Of a stretch of DNA of 64,000 nucleotides, positions 9,280 to 17,498 are shown in pieces. The notes beneath the pieces were generated by a model. The model searched no databases. It saw nothing but the letters and a program-made list of their open reading frames with translations, and was not told the origin of the DNA. Source of the stretch: Flavobacteriia bacterium 40-80 (GTDB lineage: Bacteria; Bacteroidota; Bacteroidia; Flavobacteriales_D; Crocinitomicaceae); the NCBI GenBank assembly GCA_001899145.1, contig MKVF01000018.1, positions 620,001 to 684,000 of the forward strand, in the 5' to 3' direction. The position numbers were made by a program, and so were the translations under genes. Positions within the stretch are counted from its first letter, which is position 1; each line of letters starts with the position of its first letter.

Positions 9280-9312
9280 TTGTTCTTTGTATGAAGGTTT
9301 TTACTAACTTTG
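9280..9312 (+). promoter_or_regulatory. Promoter of the DUF1572 gene
   Basis: TTG (9280-9282), 22 nt, then TAACTTTG (9305-9312), matching the Bacteroidota -33/-7 arrangement. The start codon follows 61 nt after the box. Confidence 0.55.
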
Positions 9313-9372
9313 AAATGCAGGCTCCGTTTTAAGTTTTCTGTAAAAAGCGTTGCCTGCGCTAACAGTAAAATT

Positions 9373-9942
9373 ATGGAAAACGACTATTTAGACAGCGTTA
9401 AGAAACAATTTGAGTATTACAAAATGCTTGGAGACAAAACGTTTTCCCAGGTGCAGGACGACAAATTGTTTTGGCAATACAATGACGACAGCAATAGTAT
9501 TGCAACAATTGTAAAACATCTTTGGGGAAATATGCTTTCCCGCTGGACCGACTTTCTGACTTCGGACGGAGAGAAAGCATTTCGTGACAGAGATGCAGAA
9601 TTTGAAAATGATATAAAAAGCAGGAAAGAGCTTTTGGATAAATGGAACGAAGGCTGGACTTGCCTCTTCAACGCAATCAATTCATTGACAGCAGATGACC
9701 TTGACAAGATTATTTACATACGGAATCAGGGACATACCGTCACGGAAGCCATTAACAGACAGCTTGCACATTATCCGTATCATATCGGACAAATTGTATT
9801 TTTAGGGAAAATGCTTGCAGAAAACGGCTGGACTTCCTTGTCAATTCCAAAAGGAAATTCGCAAACGTATAACAAAGACAAATTTTCAAAGCCAAAACAA
9901 AGAGGGCACTTTACAGATGAGTTTTTAAATGACAAAAAATAA
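9373..9942 (+). CDS. DUF1572 (DinB-superfamily) protein
   Basis: A 189-residue helical-bundle protein. His residues in IVKHLWGN (about residue 48) and in QLAHYPYHIGQ (about 137-147) match the metal-binding positions of DinB-like proteins, a superfamily including thiol transferases and damage-induced proteins. The specific reaction is unknown. The frame is open upstream to 9310, but the ATG at 9373 begins the family-like MENDYLDSVKKQFEYYK and lies at a sensible distance from the promoter. It is a single-gene unit in the accessory block. Confidence 0.85.
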   Translation: MENDYLDSVKKQFEYYKMLGDKTFSQVQDDKLFWQYNDDSNSIATIVKHLWGNMLSRWTDFLTSDGEKAFRDRDAEFENDIKSRKELLDKWNEGWTCLFNAINSLTADDLDKIIYIRNQGHTVTEAINRQLAHYPYHIGQIVFLGKMLAENGWTSLSIPKGNSQTYNKDKFSKPKQRGHFTDEFLNDKK

Positions 9943-10010
9943 TGTCCGTTAATAAGACTTGATACTGCAGGTAATTCAACAAATCATTTACAATTAAAAA
10001 TCAGGAAAAA

Positions 10011-10400
10011 ATGTTTACAGTAGAACAAATCACAGCAGCTCACGGTAAGGTAAAATCTGGCGCGGACTTCCCTGCTTACATTAAAGAAATCAAGTTGTTG
10101 GGTGTTATCTATTATGAAACTTTTGTAACGGACGGGCACACGAACTATTATGGTGCCAATGATTATAAAACTACAAGTGATGCTAAATACATGCCATTGA
10201 TCATTGCCGGAATTGTTAATCCGGAGTTGTTTAAAGCAGATTTGAAGGAGCATCAACAAGGTAAAACCGATTACCGGACTTTCATCAATAGGTGTGCGGC
10301 AGCCGGCATTGAAAAATGGGCGGTTTGCATGGACAAGATGACTTGCACATATTCCGATAAAGCAGGGAAAGAAATCCTGATTGAAGAAATACCGCAATAA
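10011..10400 (+). CDS. DUF1398 family protein
   Basis: A 129-residue soluble protein resembling DUF1398 (E. coli YbcV-like, often labelled phage envelope protein without proof). It opens with MFTVEQITAAHGKVKSGADF and ends with a domain typical of the family (AGIEKWAVCMDKMTCTYSD). No signal peptide or catalytic motif is visible. It has its own leader (68 nt after the DUF1572 gene). Function unknown. Confidence 0.8.
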   Translation: MFTVEQITAAHGKVKSGADFPAYIKEIKLLGVIYYETFVTDGHTNYYGANDYKTTSDAKYMPLIIAGIVNPELFKADLKEHQQGKTDYRTFINRCAAAGIEKWAVCMDKMTCTYSDKAGKEILIEEIPQ

Positions 10401-10446
10401 AAACTGCCTTTATAACACAATACAAACCGTTGATGTACTGAACCGA

Positions 10447-11163
10447 ATGACTGAAAATTCAAAAATATCCTGGGGGAAGCTCCTCCTTTTCTATACAATA
10501 GCTTTTGTTCTGTCAGGGCTTTTTAATTCAGGGCTTCTGACTCCCTATTATCAAAAAATGACAGACGGGCTGCTGATTAAGGACTGGGCATTTTTACCTG
10601 CAGGTATCGGAACATTGATAGCAGTTTCAATAGCATTCCTCTTGGACAGAAAGGACCGTACAATTACTCTGTTGGGAAATAACAGTGTAAAAAACATCAT
10701 TATTTCCCTGGTTCCCGTTCTGGTTTTCACCATAATTGGAGTTTATAATGACAGTCGTGTAAACAACCATTATTATGGCTTTGTATTTTCATCTGTTGCT
10801 CTTCTTTATGCGCTGACAGAAGAGATCTTTTGGAGAGGTTACCTGCTTGACTCATTGAGGCCGCTCAAAAAAATCAAATACAGCTTACTGATCGGTATAG
10901 CCTGGTGGGCCTGGCATTTCCGGTTTGACACCAGCTTTGGGCTTACCTGGTTCCTTCTCATTTGTATTGTCAGCTCGTTTCTTTTGTGCCAGTTTGCTGA
11001 TGAGACCAAATCATATCTGACAGCAGCCGGACTGCACTCATTGATTATTATTACAACCTCTGAAGGCGAAATGACACAAACTAAAAGCATAGGATTATTT
11101 ATTTCAGTCGGGCTTTGGTTGATTATTGGAAAATTCTGGAAAACAAAAAGAGTACATCCCTGA
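10447..11163 (+). CDS. CPBP-type intramembrane protease-like protein
   Basis: A 238-residue multi-pass membrane protein of the CPBP/Abi family (prenyl-protease related). Motif 1 is E125-E126...R130 in TEEIFWRGYLL, motif 2 is H157 in WWAWHFRF, and motif 3 is H197 in AAGLHSLII. The Asn usually four residues after the third-motif His is Ile here, so activity is uncertain. The ATG at 10447 is chosen; the frame is open to a TTG at 10381 inside the previous gene, but that extension is not family-like. Bacterial members act in peptide maturation or bacteriocin immunity; the role here is unknown. Confidence 0.82.
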   Translation: MTENSKISWGKLLLFYTIAFVLSGLFNSGLLTPYYQKMTDGLLIKDWAFLPAGIGTLIAVSIAFLLDRKDRTITLLGNNSVKNIIISLVPVLVFTIIGVYNDSRVNNHYYGFVFSSVALLYALTEEIFWRGYLLDSLRPLKKIKYSLLIGIAWWAWHFRFDTSFGLTWFLLICIVSSFLLCQFADETKSYLTAAGLHSLIIITTSEGEMTQTKSIGLFISVGLWLIIGKFWKTKRVHP

Positions 11164-11203
11164 ATTGTTATGTGTTATTTAGAGCAGCATCGAAACGAAC
11201 AGA

Positions 11204-11905
11204 ATGAAACAAAGAAAAAAAGCGGTATTTAACTGGAGCGGAGGGAAAGATTCTGCTTTGGCACTGCAAAAGGTACTACAGGAAGATGTATTTGACGTTG
11301 TTTCGTTATTGACAACAATTAACGAAGAAACACTGACATCTTCCATTCATTCCATACCTGTTGAAATGCTTAAAAGACAAGCAGACAGTATTGGGATTCC
11401 TCTCTACACCGTATTATTTGCCAAAAACCTGGCAAATTACGACGACAAAATGCGAGAAACAGTCAATCATTTTAAAAAGCAGGGCGTTACTCATTTCATT
11501 TTTGGTGACATCTTTTTGGCAGATATAAAAGCCTACAGAGAAAGTAAGCTTAATCCGTTGGGAATTGAGGTGGTTGAACCGCTTTGGAACAAATCGCCTG
11601 CTGAAATCATGGATGATTTTATAAGATCAGGAATTAAATCGAAAATTATTGTTACACAGGCAGATAAATTAGATCAAACATTTATCGGAAAAGATCTGGA
11701 TCAAAATACGATCAGCTTATTTCCAGCTGATATTGACATTTGCGGTGAAAATGGAGAGTATCACACTTTATCGTATGTGGGGAGTTTATTCAAAAGAGAA
11801 ATAAGCTTTTCAATTTCACAGGTAAACAAAATTTCATACGACATAAATTTAGACAATGGGCAAACGCAGACATTTGAATATTGGCAGGCGGAAATAATCA
11901 CATGA
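11204..11905 (+). CDS. Dph6-like PP-loop ATPase
   Basis: A 233-residue adenine-nucleotide alpha-hydrolase-like protein. The PP-loop SGGKDS is at residues 12-17. The family tail is present (ENGEYHTL near residues 183-190). Archaeal and eukaryotic relatives are diphthine-ammonia ligases, but bacteria lack diphthamide, so the substrate must be another carboxyl or carbonyl group. It is the last gene of the accessory block, facing accA across a bidirectional terminator. Confidence 0.85.
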   Translation: MKQRKKAVFNWSGGKDSALALQKVLQEDVFDVVSLLTTINEETLTSSIHSIPVEMLKRQADSIGIPLYTVLFAKNLANYDDKMRETVNHFKKQGVTHFIFGDIFLADIKAYRESKLNPLGIEVVEPLWNKSPAEIMDDFIRSGIKSKIIVTQADKLDQTFIGKDLDQNTISLFPADIDICGENGEYHTLSYVGSLFKREISFSISQVNKISYDINLDNGQTQTFEYWQAEIIT

Positions 11906-11936
11906 CTACAGAAAGCTTAGTGATCGAATTAAACAA

Positions 11937-11970
11937 AAAATGCAAGCAGGGCGCTTGCATTTTCTTTTTG
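11937..11970. terminator. Bidirectional terminator
   Basis: An 11-bp perfect stem (11937-11947 with 11953-11963), 5-nt loop, flanked by an A-run on the left and TTTCTTTTTG on the right. It separates the converging PP-loop gene and accA. Confidence 0.85.
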
Positions 11971-11988
11971 TTAGTATGATAAGAATAA

Positions 11989-12942
11989 TTACTTCCAGAC
12001 TCCCATTTCACAGAATTTTTCAATCCGGTCGTCAATTCGTTTTTTAGGATCCGTTTTTTTAAGTTCTGCCAGTGCTTTGATAATATATTTCTTCACATTT
12101 TCGAAGTTTTCCTGAGGATTTCTGTGCGCGCCACCTACCGGCTCCGGTATAACATCATCCACCAGCTTGTTCTTCTTCATGTCTTTAGAAGTCAGCTTCA
12201 GTGCGGAAGCAGCCGTTTCTTTATACTCCCATGATCTCCATAAAATAGAAGAGCAGGATTCCGGCGAAATTACCGAATACCACGTATTTTCCAACATTAC
12301 CACTTTATCGCCGACGCCAATCCCAAGCGCACCTCCTGAAGCACCTTCACCGATGACGATGCAGATTACAGGAACTTTCAGGCGCATCATTTCATAGATG
12401 TTTCTTGCAATTGCTTCACCCTGGCCGCGCTCTTCCGCTTCCAGCCCCGGAAATGCTCCAGGAGTGTCGATCAATGTTACAATCGGTTTATTGAATTTTT
12501 CTGCAAGCTTCATCAGGCGCAACGCTTTTCTGTATCCTTCCGGATTAGCCATACCGAAGTTTCGATACTGACGCATTTTTGTATTGATACCTTTTTGCTG
12601 GCCGATAAACATTACGGATTGTCCATCCAGCAAACCAAACCCGCCGATCATGGCTTTGTCATCTTTCACATTTCTGTCGCCGTGCAATTCCTGAAAGGTT
12701 CCTCCTGTCAATGCATCAATATATGCAAGCGTGTAGGGACGATCCGGATGACGGGACAACTGAACACGCTGCCATGGCGTCAGGTTGGAAAAAATATCTG
12801 TAGTTTTTTGGACCAGCTTATCTTCCAACTCTTTAATGGTATCTTCCATAGATACTTCCGTTGTCAGCGCAATTTCTTTTGCCTTTAAAATCTGCTCTTC
12901 CAACTCTTGAATAGGAGCTTCAAATTCCAGATATGTAGCCAT
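11989..12942 (-). CDS. accA: Acetyl-CoA carboxylase carboxyltransferase subunit alpha
   Basis: A 317-residue cytosolic subunit that with AccD transfers the carboxyl group from biotin to acetyl-CoA, giving malonyl-CoA for fatty-acid synthesis. The N-terminal helical part ([15 protein letters not shown]) precedes the crotonase-like fold. Typical segments are [41 protein letters not shown] and [15 protein letters not shown] (the oxyanion region). Length matches E. coli AccA (319). It is transcribed divergently from ispE across 60 nt; no accD is in the window. Confidence 0.97.
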   Translation of the reverse strand: MATYLEFEAPIQELEEQILKAKEIALTTEVSMEDTIKELEDKLVQKTTDIFSNLTPWQRVQLSRHPDRPYTLAYIDALTGGTFQELHGDRNVKDDKAMIGGFGLLDGQSVMFIGQQKGINTKMRQYRNFGMANPEGYRKALRLMKLAEKFNKPIVTLIDTPGAFPGLEAEERGQGEAIARNIYEMMRLKVPVICIVIGEGASGGALGIGVGDKVVMLENTWYSVISPESCSSILWRSWEYKETAASALKLTSKDMKKNKLVDDVIPEPVGGAHRNPQENFENVKKYIIKALAELKKTDPKKRIDDRIEKFCEMGVWK

Positions 12943-12990
12943 ATTATTATATTTTGGGTTCGAAATTTACAAAAATACTTTCACTTACGT

Positions 12991-12998
12991 TATTTTTG
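12991..12998 (+). promoter_or_regulatory. -7 box of ispE
   Basis: TATTTTTG ends only 4 nt before the ispE ATG at 13003. Transcription normally starts 5-8 nt after this box, so the mRNA would be leaderless or nearly so. Confidence 0.45.
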
Positions 12999-13002
12999 CT
13001 GC

Positions 13003-13809
13003 ATGATATTGTATCCGCCTGCAAAAATAAATATTGGTTTATACGTGATAAACAAACGTTTGGATGGTTATCATAATTTAGAATCAGTGATGGTTCCTAT
13101 TCCGCTTTACGATATTTTGGAACTGCAACCTGCTGATAATTTCTCTTTTTCCACCTCGGGAATTCCGATACCGGGAAATCCGGACACCAATCTTTGTGTT
13201 AAAGCCTTTCACCTGATGAAAGAAAAATATGCTATTGCTGATGTTGCTATGCACTTACACAAAGTTATACCGATGGGCGCCGGGATAGGTGGTGGTTCTG
13301 CCGATGCGGCTTTTGTACTGAGGGGACTGAATGATCTTTTTTCGCTGCATCTGACCATTAAAGAGCTGGAAGAGCTTGCAGCACAATTAGGAAGTGATTG
13401 TCCGTTCTTTATTACTGATAAACCTAAATTTACAGAAGGCCGCGGAGAAATTATGAAGGAAATTTCGTTGAGCCTGAACGGGTATTTTCTCAAGCTTATT
13501 AATGATGGAACACATGTCAGCACTGCAGATGCCTTTTTAGACCTGATTCCTTCTGATTTATCTAATCATTTAACGGATAAAATACAGTTGCCATTAAGGG
13601 AATGGCAGGGAAAAATCACAAATGATTTTGAGAAAACGATCTTTTCTAAATATCCCCATTTAAAAACATACAAAGACAAGCTCCTTTCTGAAGGAGCCAT
13701 ATATGCTTCGATGTCAGGAAGCGGATCTTCTGTTTACGGCATATTCGAAGAAGCGCCTGAGCGAACTTCCGAAGCAGTTACTGAAGTCATACTCGCATTT
13801 GATAACTGA
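13003..13809 (+). CDS. ispE: 4-diphosphocytidyl-2-C-methyl-D-erythritol kinase
   Basis: A 268-residue GHMP kinase of the MEP isoprenoid pathway; it phosphorylates CDP-ME at the 2-hydroxyl. The N-terminus YPPAKINIGLYV carries the conserved Lys-Asn of the substrate pocket, PMGAGIGGGSADAAFVL (about residues 88-104) is the ATP-binding GHMP loop, and the C-terminal ASMSGSGSSVYGIF is the third motif. The frame stays open upstream to 12907 but would overlap accA, and the family N-terminus fits the ATG at 13003. The 3' end overlaps a convergent small open frame. Confidence 0.95.
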   Translation: MILYPPAKINIGLYVINKRLDGYHNLESVMVPIPLYDILELQPADNFSFSTSGIPIPGNPDTNLCVKAFHLMKEKYAIADVAMHLHKVIPMGAGIGGGSADAAFVLRGLNDLFSLHLTIKELEELAAQLGSDCPFFITDKPKFTEGRGEIMKEISLSLNGYFLKLINDGTHVSTADAFLDLIPSDLSNHLTDKIQLPLREWQGKITNDFEKTIFSKYPHLKTYKDKLLSEGAIYASMSGSGSSVYGIFEEAPERTSEAVTEVILAFDN

Positions 13810-14030
13810 TTAAGAAGGAGTAATAAATGATCCTCTATGAATTGCACCAGAAGTGCCGAAAAATAGAGTACCATATTTCCCGCAAAGCCCCATAAGCTCA
13901 AAAAGAGTAAGAATCGTCCGAATGAAACAGGGAGAATATAGTAAGCGGAGAGTAATCCGGTAATGGTCCAGACCGAAGCTGTCCAGATCAGATTTAAAGT
14001 ATTTGTAAAAGTTGTCGAATTGTATTCCAT
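13734..14030 (-). CDS. Possible small membrane protein
   Basis: A 98-codon frame filling the gap between ispE and the FG-GAP gene and overlapping the ispE 3' end by 76 nt. Residues about 12-34 and 37-64 are strongly hydrophobic, giving two likely transmembrane helices, and the tail is polar. TAAATTTG on the minus strand (14061-14054) would serve as its -7 box. I recognise no family; the overlap lowers confidence. Confidence 0.4.
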   Translation of the reverse strand: MEYNSTTFTNTLNLIWTASVWTITGLLSAYYILPVSFGRFLLFLSLWGFAGNMVLYFSALLVQFIEDHLLLLLNQLSNASMTSVTASEVRSGASSNMP

Positions 14031-14074
14031 ATTTTACAGTTTACATTCCATTACAAATTTAGAAATACTAACAA

Positions 14075-16309
14075 TTAGTAAATATGAATCAGCAGAGATT
14101 TTTTTTGAATTTTATCATTTTTTAAGACAGTCATAATATACGTTCCTGAAACACAATTATTGAGCTGAATAAAATTGTTGGTGAGCTGAAAAGGGATGGT
14201 CCGCCCGGAAATATCGGTGATCAGGATATTTTCCTTATCCAGGAGAATATCGCCTGAAAGGAAAAATGCACCTTGATTCGGATTCGGATAAACAGTGACT
14301 TTATTTTCTGTTTTTTCCGGTTGATAAGTGTTTATTGTTGAATTGGGATCATGCTCAAAATGCCAGAGTCCACCCAATTCCATTCCCAGGAAAAGATTCA
14401 GCCGGTCGTCATTATCAATATCAATTATAAAAGGTGCGCTGTATCCGTTGGTGTTAATTCCCAGGAAATCAGAGCTGATCAGTTCAAAATTAGCTGATAC
14501 TTCACCATTTTGAAAGATGTCCCTGTAGAAATAGAGTTTTCCGGAGTAGCTTCCGCAGAGGAGATGCCATTCATTGTTTTCTTTAAAAAAGTGAGGAACG
14601 GCATAGCCGATATGATTTTCTGAAACGTTCACATTTCCAAGCTGTGTGGATATTTGCTTAAAGATATAAGTATTCTGAGTACCAATATTCTGATAATAAT
14701 GAATAGTCCCGTTTTTAGTTCCTATCATGAGATCCGGTAACCCGTCTCCATTGAGATCCACCAGCTGCGGGCTGGCTCCTCCGTTACATTGAATCTGCAC
14801 ACCTTCGGAATTCTGTAAGGCAACAAGCGTGTTAAATGTATTTGCCGAACCGGCTTGCAGTAAGAACAATTTCCCGTTGTCATTTCCCAGCACAATATCG
14901 GTATAGCCATCGCTATTCAGATCCCCGAAGGCAGGAATAACCCGGTAACCGATTCCCAGGCTGCTTACGTCCAGAAAATTGGTATCTGTAAGCACAAAAT
15001 GCGGCTGGCCTGGCGTTCCCTGATTTTCAAAAATGTGAATAGTACTTTTTCGGGAGCTGTCTTCATCCACCTCAAAATAATTCGCAATTACCAGATCGGG
15101 AAGGCCGTCATAATTAATATCCGTAAAAACAGGCACGGAACCTGTTCCGACATCTATCGCGTTTCCCTGAAGAAAGCTTTTCGTCTGAAATTCGAAAACC
15201 GGCTGGCTGTCGGTATTTGTATTCTTGTAGAGCCAGACCGAATTTTTATTAACAGACGAATTTTTCGCATTTGGTGCCACAAGTAAATCTTTTACGCCGT
15301 CGAAATCAACGTCCTCATAAAAGCTTGCCGGAAAGCTGACGACTTCAGTACGTTTGCTGTTGGCCGGAAAGTGGATATCCTGATTTATCATAGCTGAATT
15401 GGCATTTACCGTTGTTCCGCTGTTTATTAATAAATTCAGATAACGATAGGAAACATCACCTAAGATCAGATCTTTTACACCGTTATTATTGTAATCCAGT
15501 GCAAGGACCGTAGATCCGGAATGTCTTTCGGGATCTGATTTCGGGTTAATAACTCCCGTATCATCGTTACAGGGAGAAACGTCCGGAGAAAGCACTACTT
15601 CAAAGCCATTGATATCTTCCATGAATTTTCCCCAGCATTCATTTTTCAGCTCAAAAATCAACGAATCTGAATGGCCGTACAACTCCTGGCTCTGGTTCTG
15701 ATGATATTCCAGTCGCTGGCCGCTCAGATGAAAGGTAAGAATATCAAGATCTCCGTCGTTGTCAACATCTGTGTAAGCAGGAATATCTGTCTGGCTGATA
15801 TACAGGTTGGACGCGTCGTGTATGTATGTTGAATAGAGAAGAGGAGAAACTAATTTCCAGGATAAGCCATCCGTAGCATTTCCCGTGTTTTTGTAAACCT
15901 TTGTTCCGCTTACGGCCGCGGCGAAAATATCCTTTTGCCCGTCACCATCATAGTCCACCAGCGCTACCCGGTAATTCAGCTCTTCCGGAAAAAAACGCCG
16001 GGCGTTATAGACATAGCGGTAAAACCGCTGATTGTTTTCCTCCACATTTTCGTAAAGGAGGATATGATTGGAAGAACGATCGAAAATAAACAGATCTTCA
16101 TCTCCGTCAAAATCAAAATCAATGGTCGAAAACTGAGGATTGTTGAGCCCTCCTGAAAAGGCCGCAGAGCTATTAATACCGTTTAATGTAACCGGAACGT
16201 CATTTTTAAATTCAAACTTGAATTGAGCACAAACGAAGGATGGTAAAAAGTTCAGATAAAAAAATCCGGAAAGCAATAAGAAAAATCTATAACTTCGCTT
16301 TAAAAACAT
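14075..16309 (-). CDS. FG-GAP/VCBS repeat T9SS cargo protein
   Basis: A 744-residue secreted protein. Signal peptide MFLKRSYRFFLLLSGFF...CAQ. The body has about eight FG-GAP/VCBS repeats with Asp-rich calcium loops (DFDFDGDEDLFIFD, DYDGDGQKDIFAA, DVDNDGDLDIL, DLNGDGLPDLMIG), which together predict an integrin-alpha-like beta-propeller. The last ~75 residues (VYPNPNQGAFFLSGD to KKSLLIHIY) form a type A T9SS sorting domain. Probably a surface-exposed adhesin or binding protein. Its 5' end faces the SGNH gene, with a 47-nt gap. Confidence 0.9.
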   Translation of the reverse strand: MFLKRSYRFFLLLSGFFYLNFLPSFVCAQFKFEFKNDVPVTLNGINSSAAFSGGLNNPQFSTIDFDFDGDEDLFIFDRSSNHILLYENVEENNQRFYRYVYNARRFFPEELNYRVALVDYDGDGQKDIFAAAVSGTKVYKNTGNATDGLSWKLVSPLLYSTYIHDASNLYISQTDIPAYTDVDNDGDLDILTFHLSGQRLEYHQNQSQELYGHSDSLIFELKNECWGKFMEDINGFEVVLSPDVSPCNDDTGVINPKSDPERHSGSTVLALDYNNNGVKDLILGDVSYRYLNLLINSGTTVNANSAMINQDIHFPANSKRTEVVSFPASFYEDVDFDGVKDLLVAPNAKNSSVNKNSVWLYKNTNTDSQPVFEFQTKSFLQGNAIDVGTGSVPVFTDINYDGLPDLVIANYFEVDEDSSRKSTIHIFENQGTPGQPHFVLTDTNFLDVSSLGIGYRVIPAFGDLNSDGYTDIVLGNDNGKLFLLQAGSANTFNTLVALQNSEGVQIQCNGGASPQLVDLNGDGLPDLMIGTKNGTIHYYQNIGTQNTYIFKQISTQLGNVNVSENHIGYAVPHFFKENNEWHLLCGSYSGKLYFYRDIFQNGEVSANFELISSDFLGINTNGYSAPFIIDIDNDDRLNLFLGMELGGLWHFEHDPNSTINTYQPEKTENKVTVYPNPNQGAFFLSGDILLDKENILITDISGRTIPFQLTNNFIQLNNCVSGTYIMTVLKNDKIQKKSLLIHIY

Positions 16310-16356
16310 CGCTTGATTGTTTTAATTTATACTTTTTGAACTCAAAGTTTAATTTT

Positions 16357-17364
16357 ATGAAGTTAAGAATTCTTCTTGTATTAATTCTATTAATTAATTC
16401 AAAAATAATAATGGCGCAGCAATCTGTTCAGCAGAATATCTCAGTGCTTTTTATCGGCAACAGCTACACGTTTATGAACAATATGCCTTTTATTTTTCAG
16501 GAAATGGCGAAAGCAGAAGGTGTAAACGCTTATGTGGATACTGTTGTGGAAGGTGGAAAAAACCTGCTGTACCATTCGACGAATCCGGAAACTTACGAAA
16601 AGATCCGTTCCAGAAACTGGACTTATGTGGTCATCCAGGGACATAGTAATGAGTTCGCCACTCCGAAAACCGAAATAGAACAAAAATCGGAAGTGTATCT
16701 TAGCCGTATTATAGACAGCATCCGGACCAACAATACCTGTACGAAAGTTATTCTTTACATGACATGGGCATATAAAAACGGTAATAAAAACTGGGAGCCG
16801 ATCAATTCTTATGAGAAAATGCAGAAAATGGTCATTGATAACTACATCTGGATGGCGAAAGATTTTAATACGATCCTTTCTCCGGTTGGAAAAGTATGGC
16901 AGAGTTTCCGCCAGAAATATCCGGATGAAAATCTGTATTTTGAAGATGAAAGACATCCGAATCTCAACGGTTCCTATCTTTCTGCAACTACTTTCTTTAC
17001 GACCATTACACGGAAAAGCCCGATCGGGATTCCGGTAAAGATCAATATTGATCCTGTAATAAAGCAACATATCGAAACACAGGTGTTCAACCTGGTTTCC
17101 TCCAAATTCCCCGAATGGAGAAATTACCCTGAAGAATATCCTATAGAACCTGGATTTGATGTCGTTGTAGTCAATAAAAAGGGCAGGATTTATAATAATT
17201 CAAAGGATGGTATTGAAGTACGCTATAAAATAAACGGAAGTGAGAGTATAGATGAGCAAGAGCCTGAATTTACTGTTCCTAACCGTACTAATGAATTGAT
17301 CATAGAACAAACGGTAGGAGGAGTCTGTCGCTCTGTTTCGCTGACTAGGAAAATTGAATTATAG
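16357..17364 (+). CDS. Secreted SGNH/GDSL-type hydrolase-like protein
   Basis: A 335-residue exported protein. The signal peptide runs from MKLRILLVLILLIN to MAQ (about 20 residues). VLFIGNSYTFMNNMP carries the GNSYT nucleophile block (DUF4886-type SGNH), VVIQGHSNEF is the middle block, and HPNLNGSYLSA is the catalytic His block. Such enzymes hydrolyse esters, often on carbohydrates or lipids. The frame is open to 16240, but the ATG at 16357 gives the signal peptide and avoids overlap with the divergent FG-GAP gene. The C-terminal ~80 residues look like a small chitobiase/CTD-like beta domain. Confidence 0.8.
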   Translation: MKLRILLVLILLINSKIIMAQQSVQQNISVLFIGNSYTFMNNMPFIFQEMAKAEGVNAYVDTVVEGGKNLLYHSTNPETYEKIRSRNWTYVVIQGHSNEFATPKTEIEQKSEVYLSRIIDSIRTNNTCTKVILYMTWAYKNGNKNWEPINSYEKMQKMVIDNYIWMAKDFNTILSPVGKVWQSFRQKYPDENLYFEDERHPNLNGSYLSATTFFTTITRKSPIGIPVKINIDPVIKQHIETQVFNLVSSKFPEWRNYPEEYPIEPGFDVVVVNKKGRIYNNSKDGIEVRYKINGSESIDEQEPEFTVPNRTNELIIEQTVGGVCRSVSLTRKIEL

Positions 17365-17436
17365 GCAGCTTAGTATTACCTTTTCCTGAACTATTATTTT
17401 TTCCTTCAAGCACAATGTCCTGCCCTGCGCTGACAT

Positions 17437-17481
17437 AAAATAGAATTTTTAGTTATTTTTTTGAAAAAAACTCTATTTTTG
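17437..17481 (+). promoter_or_regulatory. Promoter with overlapping dyad, M48 gene
   Basis: TATTTTTG at 17474-17481 fits the -7 box. It overlaps the right arm of a 14-bp inverted repeat with one mismatch (17437-17450 with 17466-17479). The dyad could be an operator or the terminator of the preceding SGNH gene. Confidence 0.4.
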
Positions 17482-17498
17482 GGGACTTAAATCACTTT

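Noticed and set aside
12907-13002. Longer ispE start
   Set aside because: The extension overlaps the start of accA and does not match the conserved N-terminus.
15901-16156. Plus-strand small genes within the FG-GAP gene
   Set aside because: Arg/Pro-rich shadow translations of Asp-rich calcium loops; no start signals.
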